64,000 nucleotides of DNA from Tanypteryx hageni (taxonomy: Eukaryota > Arthropoda > Insecta > Odonata > Petaluridae): positions 6,846,410-6,910,409 of the forward strand of contig CM054118.1 in NCBI GenBank assembly GCA_028673005.1, given 5' to 3'. The translations under genes and the position numbers were made by a program. This document shows positions 56,146 to 64,000 of this stretch, piece by piece. Within the stretch, counting starts at the first letter, position 1. Every line of letters starts with the position of its first letter. Under the pieces are notes generated by a model. That model had not been told where the DNA came from and ran no database searches. It worked only from the letters and a program-made list of their open reading frames with translations.

Positions 56146-56900
56146 CCTCTATTCCTCTCCGTTACTCTCCATCGTCGTTAATTAATTTCCCTTTACCTCT
56201 CCTACATTGCGTAAATACCAAAGTGACCACTCCCACTTCCCTCTATCTCTCTCTCTCTCTCTCTCTTATGTTTCCTTAGTTCCGTGAGTTTTCCTCGGTT
56301 TTGCTCCCTTTTCTTTATCGCCTCTCCATTCCTTACGAATTTTCTCCTTAGTGTCTTTCTTATCAGTCGCTGCCCGCTCTATTTATTCGCTTTCTCTCCC
56401 AAGCACCCTACTTTCCGCCTTTCTTTTCTCACCGTCTTTTAATTGCCTTTTCTGCACTTCACAGTTTGTTCTTTATCTCTTTATATAGGTACCTGGACGC
56501 AATATGCGCCTTTTCAGCTTCCTCTTTTTCATTCTCTCTCTCTCTCTTGCATTCCTCTTGTTCACGCTCGTTCTTTCCTTTCGTTCCCCACTTTCAAACG
56601 CGTTCCACCCTTCAACTCTCTCTGCCTTTTGACCTCTTTCTACTTTTATCCATTTAATGCAAAGTTTCTCGCTTCACTACCCTCTTCCAGCCTCACACTT
56701 CCTCCCTCTCACTATCCACTCTTTTATTGCATTTATTTTTCCCACTCTATTTTCCTTCTTCCCTTCTCAACGTCTTTCTCTCAGTTCCCTCGAACCTTTA
56801 TTGTGTTCTCTCCCTTTCGAAACTTTTCCTTTCTCTCGCTTTGCTTTTATTGCTTCACGTTTCCTTTGTTTTTTATAATCTCATTACAATCGTCGTTTCG
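56146..56900 (+). repeat. Pyrimidine-rich tract
   Basis: C/T-rich sequence with (CT)n at 56,249-56,265. The 167-codon frame at 56,443-56,946 is F/L/S/P-rich and is judged compositional, since three overlapping frames are all open. Confidence 0.6.
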
Positions 56901-59555
56901 TCGTTTACAATTCTTGGTTTCATGGCTCTTTGTTGAGTTTTTTTAATTTCTTTCAACTATCTTGTCTTTTGGATTTAATCTTTAGGCAACATCGTTGTTG
57001 TCATCTACACCATATCTTATTTTTTCTCCATTATTTTTTCATGCTTGTTGAGACCGACGGTACATTTGTCTTCAAAGTTTGACATTTAGTTTTTCTTTTA
57101 TTCTTACTCCATAGAACATCATTTTTACTGCAACAAATGCTTTGATGTAAAATACGGCAAAGGCATTCGCAAGGGAAACGCTAACTTTGAGTCTTAATTT
57201 TGCTATATACACACGCGGATGCGTGTACTTCTCTCATCACGTATTCATCCAGTCGCTCCAATCTCAAAGTAAATCCGATTGTTGCGTGCGCTGCTGGAAG
57301 TTTTTATCTGAAAGTTTTATCATACTTTTTTATCTCTTGATAACTTTGCACCTTCTCCACTCAGAATGACCATATTTCTCTCTCGCCCCTCTGCAATTTC
57401 CATCGCGCAAATTCGCTCGAGTATCGTAACCATCCTTCCTTTCATCTCCTCTCTCTCTCTGTCTCCCTCTCTTTATCCCACTCTGTATATCTTTATCTTC
57501 ATCCTTCACTTCCCTTATTTCCATTCCGGCATTGTTTCCTCGTCTATCGATTTTATGTCTTCCTCCCCTCTCGCCTCTTCCCCTCCCTTCCTCTCCGGCT
57601 TCCTTGAGTCTTCCATGCGTCACCCTTACAACGCGTTGAAGGAGAGCCATATACAACATTAACCTCCCCTCGGAGAAGTAGTCGATCAAGTAATTAGCTC
57701 CCTGCCTTTCGCCCTCTCCCTTCTCCTCTCTCTATATATAAATCCATACCCCCGCTCTTCTCCTGCCTCCTCTTGTTTACAAATTTTGGCGTAATTCTCT
57801 CCCGACCCCACCCTTTAAAATGATATTTTCGCACTAGTATAACACCCAAGTGCTTTAAATACTTCACGTGAATGAAAAATATGCCCGGGTTTTATATTTG
57901 AAAATGGGAGTGAACATTCCTGGTGCAACCGTCTCAGGCGCTTAATTTCATTTTATAAATGAAATCGTTGTTTACTTTCCTCGAATCTCCGGAATGGTAC
58001 TTCTGCAGCGCAATTTCTTCAATTCCCTTAAAATTTTTATTCTTTATCGCGTTATTGACATTTTCGAGCTCTGTTGTGGTTACTATCATTTGCTAATAGG
58101 TTAGCTCGCGGTAAAAACTGAATTATACAGAAGGCTCTTGTGTTTAATTTTTGCGAATGTATCTCGATCATGCGTTAATGCGGAGTTACTGCAAGGAACG
58201 TCCCAATCGCTTGATTAACACGTTATTTTGTTCGTGCATATTTCGTAGAAATCGTATTCTATCTTTCTCGTTTTATCACCTCATTATTTTATTTTCCATT
58301 CTTCTTTCTAGAGTTATTCATAACAAAGTTTATTTTTCCCTCCGTTTTAGTTTCCATTTCACACTTATTCTTCAACATAGCCCCCTTTGAATTCGTAATT
58401 ACTATGCAAACAAGAATTTTTATGACTTTTTGACACCAACAGACTCGGTTAATTGCAGATTGGTATGCGAAGACCTGTCTCTCTATTCCTTTAAACAACT
58501 TTAAGTCGTCGTATCTAAATTTTCCTTCTTTTTCCATCTGTAGCACTTTCTGCTATCTTCTGCATCAAGTTTTTACGCTCTTTCTTTCTCATTCTTCATC
58601 CTAAATATATTTCATTCACGCCTTTTTCTCGCCAGAGAGTGAAAGGGAGAGAGGGATGGAAAGGGAAAGCGAAAGTGATGTTAGTCTAATTAAGATCCTC
58701 TTTCGCTTTTCTTAATCAACTTTAACTCCTTACTCTTTGCGCCATCCATCATCTTACTTTCCATTCTAACATTCGAAAATTTTGCATCCGAGGAAGACTT
58801 AAATCCTGACTCCGAAATATTTTCTCTCCCCCTTTCATCCTTCATTGAAAATATTTCCTGGGGCTGCGATTGGCGAGCGAATATTTTTGGAACGGAAGTT
58901 GAAATTGATTTATCCATATTTAAACGAGCATAAATTCCTATTAAAGCTACATTTCATGCTGCTCTGGATGAAGAATTTTTCAATAATCGAGTTTTGTTTT
59001 GTAAAATGGGGATGCTTTATGGAATGGTTTGAATTCCAATTTCTGGAACTTTTTGTAGAAAAGAATTCATATCACGAAAAATTGTCTAATTATTATCGTC
59101 CTAATATATGCATGTGAATTTCCCTTTATTATATGTTGTTATGCGTAACACATTTTATAATGATAGTAAAACCCTGAGTATTCGCGTTAATTTGGTTAAA
59201 AAGTAAAATGAAAACGTGGTAGATTCGATGATTTGAATTTTAATGGCGAAATTATTTCAAATTTGTTGAATACTGTACAGATTCAATTACGTAAAAACAG
59301 GTCACAACCCATATTAACTCAAACGAAGAATATTTATAATGTAAAAATTTTCCTTGATTCATTTTAGTGTTCTGTCTTACGACAGTTATTACCAATTCAT
59401 TTATTGGTTTTGACTAGGGAATACAGATACATGGTGTGGTGGGTTCCCGTTGCCTTCTACACCAAACACACACACGAAAGAGAGGAGAGAAACCCGGTGC
59501 CGGCATTTACCTTAATCTTTGCGAAGAGCACCAAGGGAGCCAACGGGCAATGTAG
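56901..59555. other. AT-rich DNA, no gene recognised
   Basis: A further pyrimidine-rich patch lies at 57,440-57,780. The 119-codon minus frame at 57,330-57,689 is its R/K/G-rich complement. The 85-codon minus frame at 58,289-58,546 and the 90-codon plus frame at 58,845-59,117 have no domain I recognise. Confidence 0.5.
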
Positions 59556-59579
59556 GTTTTAACACCAGAGCGTCCGAAC

Positions 59580-60122
59580 TTGGTCTAACCACTAGAAAAG
59601 CTCCTTATCAACTATGATGTTTGCTCCAGGTCTTCAGCAGCTTTTACGGTTTTTTATGAATCTGGCCCATATTGCAGAATCGAGAGCAAATAGATAGATT
59701 TTAGACGAGCTGCACGTGTTGACTTCTCATCAAATCTCGGATATCTCATGATTTCACAAAACTTGTTGCGAGTTATTGCTTCCATATAGAAGGACAGCCC
59801 CCAGGATTCAGACCATAGAAACTGGAGTTCCAAATTCTATGGCCTATTTACGCCCCGAGCATACAGGATAGAAATAAAAGCTTTTAATTCTTCCAGCGAC
59901 ATAATCCAGATGTTATCCTGCTGCTGTCGGCCCGCTTCTACTTCCGCGCACTTCTAGATGTGCTTGAGCATGAGATTGTCGATAAACAGCAGCCAAGAAC
60001 TAGCCTTGCTGTCTTCAGCTACGTTTCGCCTCGCATGTGCTGTTGAACCCGGGGCCTCCCTCAAAATATTTCTGCAATGACTCTACTAGTTCGGCCGGTG
60101 CGAAGCCACGCTTACGCGCCAT
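59580..60122 (-). pseudogene. piggyBac-like transposase, 5' half
   Basis: Minus strand from ATG at 60,122: MARKRGFAPAELVESLQKYF. Then, in broken frames, ASSWLLFIDNLMLKHI, IMSLEELKAFISILYARGV, TRNKFCEIMRYPRFDEKSTR and RPGANIIVDKELF. These are the N-terminal and first catalytic blocks of DDE_Tnp_1_7 (PGBD-type) transposases. The Asp in IIVD corresponds to the first catalytic Asp, and the usual DEQL has become DKEL. The remaining two catalytic Asp regions and the cysteine-rich C-terminus are deleted up to the left TIR. Several stops. Confidence 0.75.
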
Positions 60123-60268
60123 TATTTTGTACGGCTGAAACAAAATGCAGCGAGCAAATAGATGACACGTGACACACACGCAAAGTGCGACAAAGTTCAC
60201 GACTGACTGGCAGGAGCGAGTGAGAGAGGGGGATAGGAGAGTGGCGCCGATGTAGGAGAGGGAAGGGA

Positions 60269-60743
60269 GAGGGGTCTCAAACTCGCGGCCCTCGAGCCGC
60301 ATGTGGCCCGCGAAATAAAGTGGTTTACACTAGACGGCCAAAACTCAAATTTATTTCTAATAAAATATTCCATGTAAATTTACGAAATTTAAGAAGTTAT
60401 TTATTTCAGCACTTCTAAAGTATACGCAATTGATCGCAAATTCAGATTTATGAAAATTCAGCAAAGGTGGGATACGAAGTATGTTCTTCCTGTTGCCGTT
60501 GTGTGTTTTGCGTTTCAAGAAAATCAAATCCTCTATGCCAAAACTAGCATTTTTGCAACGAATGGGTTTAAGATCGCATCATAGGATTGGGGCGATTTCT
60601 TCCTTTGGGAAGGGGAGAGTGTATGTCCTAAGAATACGATGCGATGTGAGGAAGGGGAGAATTTGCTGCCCCTTAATGCGGTCCGCGGATTCGATGGAAG
60701 GCCTTCATGCGGCCCACGCACCGATATTAGCTTGAGACTCCTG
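60269..60743. mobile_element. hAT-like MITE nested in the piggyBac relic
   Basis: Left end GAGGGGTCTCAAACTCGCGG, then CCGCATGTGGCCCGCG. Right end, reverse complement, CAGGAGTCTCAAGCTAATAT, then GGGCCGCATGAAGGCC. Both resemble the common hAT terminus CAGGGGTCTCAAACTCGCGG. The flanking octamers do not match, so the target duplication has decayed or the two ends come from different copies. The 84- and 62-codon frames inside are shadows. Confidence 0.55.
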
Positions 60744-60990
60744 AACTAGTAACAACATGCGAGTTCGTGGAAAAGGAATTCGTCAAAATCAGTACGGCCG
60801 TCAAATTGACGGCTCCGGATGTTCTAGGTAAATCCCCTTTTTTCTCGTTAACAAGTGTCCCGGGAGAGTAAAGTATTTTCAAAGGAGTGGTTGATGATTA
60901 AAAGTCATGGTTTGCACCTTCCTGCCGAAACAGCAGTGGGGCAAAATTTAAAAACCGTCAAATTGGCGGTATTGGACGTTCTAGTGTTAA

Positions 60991-62330
60991 TGCACATTTG
61001 GAATCGTTTGGTCATTCAGTTGCTTTAGTTTAATGTTTTGTTGATTTTACTAACAATATATAAAATATAGTAATAATGGTATATTTAATACTCGTATTAA
61101 ATGTGGTTTGGAGCTTATTGCTTTCATTCTCAGTTTGTACTAATTATTATAAATTTTATTGAATTCACCTCACTCAAGATGTGATTTATTAAACGTATCT
61201 AAAGCATAGCTTCCGATCCTAAAGCGAGGAATACAACCATTGCATAATATACTGTTTTCCAAAAATCAATTTCTTATGTGGTGTTTTCTCTCTATATTTT
61301 TAAAACATTGGTGTTAAACGAGGTATAATAGTTTTGGTGCCAACTAAATCGTCATTATTCAAATTCGATTAATTTCGCTTTGATTCATATCATGTTAAGT
61401 GATTATACCGAAATTAATGTTTGGTATAACTTATCTTTTAAGGTATTGGCCCTTTTACCAGCAGTTAACATGTCACTTAATCGTGCGGGCAATACCTAGA
61501 TATGTGATTATTTGTATGTTTTGTATTTTCAAGAGCTGTATTGTACTAAATTTAAGAATTTCTTATATTTAAATAATGTTCATATCATAGTAATTTATAT
61601 GCCTTTAGTATTTTATGTTGATTTAATAATCTAAACCAATTATATTTCTTTCATTGCAGGTAAGTTGATTTTCAAGCTTCAAGGGATTCTTTCGCATCTA
61701 TTTGTAAGTAAAATGTTTGATGAATATCATATTTTGTCTTGATAAGCATACATGAATCAATAATGATGGATATTTTTAATACTATTCATATATTATTAAG
61801 TTCAAGCATAAGATTAATTTCAACGAAATATCTGTCATTTGCATGTCTTCGGCGATATGTTATATGTTTGTAAACATTGTCGTAAATCTTGAATATTTTA
61901 TGGAGGTAAATTTTTTATAGAGAAAGAAAGCTTTGTATTTAAATTATTAGTTATTTTTCACGAGAACTTTTCTTTCATATCCGTTGATGGTAATTTAATT
62001 TGTACCATTACAAAGGCGGTTCTAGATGGGTCATTATAGACTTCACAGAATATCGTATCCAATGGTCCAATTGCTTTCAAAATATGACGTTTGTATGCAT
62101 GTGGTTGTGTGATACACAAAAAACCTAGAGTAAATTGGATTGCGAAAATCTCTCATACCTAAAAAACAGAAATATTTCTTGTAACCACGACATAACGGCA
62201 GCTCGCGTTCATTACTAATAGATTATTCACTTGAGTGGTAGAATTTGGCGAGGGTGAAGAAAAGTAAATTAAACTCTAAACGCGCTCCATGAATTCCTTC
62301 TTTCCCCTGAGAAACCTCATCCATCTAGCG
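60991..62330. other. AT-rich unique-looking DNA containing a splice-like signal
   Basis: No transposon or coding frame is recognised. The stretch includes the candidate recursive splice site described separately at 61,631-61,709. Confidence 0.45.
61631..61709 (+). promoter_or_regulatory. Candidate recursive (ratchet) splice site with possible 44-nt RS-exon
   Basis: A branch-point-like CTAAACC (61,631) and pyrimidine tract TATATTTCTTTCATTG precede CAG|GTAAGT, with the junction at 61,659/61,660. A perfect 3' splice site is therefore fused to a perfect 5' splice site, the consensus of zero-length recursive splice sites known from long insect introns. A second donor, TTT|GTAAGT, follows at 61,704, so a 44-nt RS-exon (61,660-61,703) is also possible. 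It would imply a plus-strand gene whose intron covers this window. No flanking exon is identified, so this is inference from sequence only. Confidence 0.4.
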
Positions 62331-62400
62331 CAGGGTTTCCCAAACTGGGTTCCGCGGAAGCTTTCTTGGGTTCCGCGAGAAACTAAGCACGTGACTCATT
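62331..62400 (+). mobile_element. hAT terminus
   Basis: CAGGGTTTCCCAAACTGGGT followed by TCCGCGGAAGC and a second GGGTTCCGCGAG is a typical hAT left end. The partner was not found in the window. It could be the left end of the element that encodes the ZBED-like transposase starting at 63,542. Confidence 0.55.
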
Positions 62401-62535
62401 CATTTATACGAGGATAATCTATATTACTGGGGCATTAATGTTAGTTCTAAATAAATTATTATTATTTTGATCAAAACATTGCACTGGCTACAAGGGTGTC
62501 GTGGTGATTACGTCGTCTCAAAAAACTCTCTTTCA

Positions 62536-62804
62536 AGTAATGGCGTAGCTATATAGGATCTCCTGCTCCCTGAGGCAAGTCACAGAAACTACCCCTATGA
62601 CCTCTCCCCCTGTTCTCTGTACAATTTTCCAGGAAAATGTAATATTGGAAATAAAATGGAAACTCAATGGCCGTTAATTTGGCACATATTTATAATATAT
62701 TTATTATTTATAATAAAAAACCTAATTTTTGGCCTGAGTTTGCGACACTCGGTCCTGCGTCAGGGGTAACTGCTCCCCTCTACTCACACCTAGCTACGTC
62801 ACTG
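62536..62804. mobile_element. hAT-type MITE, about 270 bp
   Basis: Left end AGTAATGGCGTAGCTATA and the reverse complement of the right end CAGTGACGTAGCTAGGTG share (A)GT..YGTAGCTA, the hAT terminus type also seen at 30,457. Subterminal CTGCTCCC and its partner GGGGAGCAG are likewise inverted. CTTTCA occurs directly outside both ends (62,530-62,535 and 62,805-62,810), a partial target duplication. Confidence 0.6.
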
Positions 62805-62810
62805 CTTTCA

Positions 62811-63541
62811 TGCGTTCTAAAGATTCTTTTACCTTTTGAATTAGCCGTCGATCTGCCCGTAAATGAAAGAAGATGAATAGTGCCCACCCATATAATGCTT
62901 TTAGCATTCCTGCCATCAAAATATGGAAGGCTGCTGATTTCTAATTCTCATTGTGTGAGAATATTTTCCCATGCGGGATCAGATTAATATTTACGGTGAT
63001 TACTGCAGAGCGTCTATCTTTCTCTTTGAAAAATATGTTCGTCTTCTTCTCACTACTGAAATAGTATTTTTCTGAAGTGCTTGTTTGACCCAGAAAGAAA
63101 AATCTCATCTCATTTGCTATTTTTTTTAAAGAAAGTTAATCACCATCAATCTCGCCTTTCTGCTCTTTCGTTTTTGCGGTGCAATTCAATATTTCCCACT
63201 TGGTGCAGGTTAGTACATTTTCGTCAACTGTTTACATCTTCATAAAAAAAACATGAACATGAGGTCGTGTAGGTGTTCACTCCATTTTATAAAAAGTTTA
63301 ACCATCATAAAATGCATTTAAGCGCTTTTTTCTAAAACGACGTTTATGTATTCGTTTCATCGTCCGTCTGCCTGCCCGTCCTTGTGCAGAATGACTCAAA
63401 AATGACTAATGCAATTTTTTCTTATAATGTTGACTAATTAATATCTAAGTAAGGAAGGAAAGTTGACTATGAAGATATAGTTAAATCTGCTGCTACAGAG
63501 TTGCCAAATTTTCTTCTTTTTCAACTACTATTACCCAAAAT
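62811..63541. other. AT-rich DNA, nothing recognised
   Basis: Contains a CCGTCTGCCTGCCCGTCC motif near 63,362, similar in kind to motifs at 1945 and 47,985. No gene seen. Confidence 0.45.
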
Positions 63542-64000
63542 GTGGATCCTTGGCTTAAAACCGGTACATTTAAATTGAGCACTGGTGAAAAAGGTGAAAA
63601 CAAGAAAAATACAAGCATTTATACTGCTACTGCAGACCCATCTACTTCTATGTCCTCCTATGCAGAAATACCGATGCGCCGACCTAATCACAGTAGCGCA
63701 GTTTGTGAAAGCCTGGGAGTAAGTACGTGAAAAAACGGAAGCACGATGAAAGCTTTATCAAGTATGGTTTCACATGGAAGGTAATATAGGAGCGCCTAAT
63801 GCATTCTGTGTTAAATATAAAGAAATATTGAGTACCAGCAGTTTGAATCGTGCAAAAAATCAAAGACGTCTTTTGACAAAGCACCAGTATTTAAAAGATA
63901 AAAGTGTTCAGTATTTTACAAATATATTGACCGAAGTTCAGAAGTAAAAAAAGGATTTCATAAAATATATTGCGAAAATAATTAAAATGCACTCGAGGCT
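63542..64000 (+). pseudogene. hAT transposase N-terminus (ZBED5/SCAND3-like), cut by window end
   Basis: Begins MDPWLKTGTFKLSTGEKGEN. After a frameshift at about 63,728 it continues KKRKHDESFIKYGFTWK, GAPNAFCVKYKEILSTSSLN, KDKSVQYFTNIL and TEVQK. The order matches the N-terminus and BED-type zinc finger of ZBED5/SCAND3-like (Buster/Charlie-related) hAT transposases, where the D-G-F-T-x-C and P-x-C-x-x-C cysteines are partly replaced here (W, V). A second shift lies near 63,780. The catalytic core lies beyond the window, so completeness cannot be judged. Its lineage differs from the ZMYM1-like copies. Confidence 0.65.

Larger units (their letters stand above)
59559..60990 (-). mobile_element. 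piggyBac-like element relic
   Basis: TTAA at 59,559-59,562 is followed by CACCAGAGCGTCCGAACTTG; TTAA at 60,987-60,990 is preceded by the inverted partner, whose reverse complement is CACTAGAACGTCCAATACC. TTAA duplications with short TIRs of this kind are the signature of piggyBac. A transposase relic lies on the minus strand. A diverged second copy of the right end (GTCAAATTGACGGCTCCGGA, then TGTTCTAGG) lies at about 60,800-60,829. A hAT-like MITE occupies 60,269-60,743. Confidence 0.8.

Noticed and set aside
56443..56946. 167-codon F/L/S-rich frame resembling a membrane protein
   Set aside because: Hydrophobicity follows from pyrimidine-rich DNA (TTC, CTC, TCT codons). Overlapping frames are also open and no conserved motif is seen.
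1..64000. CRISPR arrays, operons, ribosome-binding sites, prophage
   Set aside because: Nothing of the kind is present. Gene content and base composition are those of a eukaryotic nuclear genome, and the tandem repeats are microsatellites or MITE arrays without spacers.

Overview
The window is AT-rich, intron- or intergenic-like animal DNA, most probably from an arthropod and likely an insect with a large, repeat-rich genome. The evidence is the mix of degenerate transposons: RTE/BovB-type and Jockey-type LINEs, a Penelope-like element, mariner, pogo-like, hAT (several lineages), piggyBac-like, Merlin and THAP-bearing elements, plus SINE-like sequences, (TA)n and long polypyrimidine tracts. 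I find no confident host protein-coding gene. The long open frames are either transposon proteins or open only because pyrimidine-rich DNA lacks stop codons.

Layout. 0-12 kb: mostly unrecognised AT-rich DNA with a tRNA-headed SINE-like repeat, a hAT MITE (3.6-4.05 kb), GA/CT tracts, a tRNA-like gene at 7.4 kb and a LINE reverse-transcriptase relic at 8.3-9.0 kb. 12.5-20.3 kb: a Merlin transposase relic, a CpG-richer island near 14.2 kb, a SINE-like repeat, a candidate P/THAP-type element (17.1-19.3 kb) and a ZMYM1-like hAT relic. 20.4-24.1 kb: the longest RTE copy (copy 1), apparently with a tRNA-like head. 24-30 kb: unique-looking DNA and a 1.05-kb hAT copy. 30.4-35.7 kb: a dense cluster with a complete hAT copy carrying a perfect 8-bp target duplication and a nested MITE, a long-TIR element carrying a DUF4817-like helix-turn-helix, a pogo-like element directly abutting it, and a tandem hAT-MITE array. 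37.2-38.6 kb: polypyrimidine minisatellite. 40-41.1 kb: Penelope-like element relic with GIY-YIG endonuclease. 43-46 kb: minus-strand Jockey-clade LINE. 46.3-51.45 kb: RTE copies 2 and 3, separated by inverted Penelope-like terminal repeats in (TA)n DNA. 51.76-53.06 kb: a mariner with both TIRs. 53-57 kb: polypyrimidine tracts. 59.56-60.99 kb: a piggyBac-like relic with TTAA-flanked TIRs and an inner hAT-like MITE. 62.3-64 kb: more hAT ends and a BED/ZBED5-like hAT transposase running off the window.

How the parts relate. These are autonomous selfish units, almost all dead, with repeated nesting. RTE copies 1 and 3 look recent, are nearly identical and share the same internal TAG; copy 2 is older and lacks it. 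Short motifs resembling hammerhead ribozymes of Penelope-like elements recur at seven sites. One possible trace of host function is a juxtaposed splice acceptor/donor at 61,659/61,660 that matches the recursive-splicing consensus and would fit a very long plus-strand intron. All family calls come from reading translations and ends by eye; no database search was possible.
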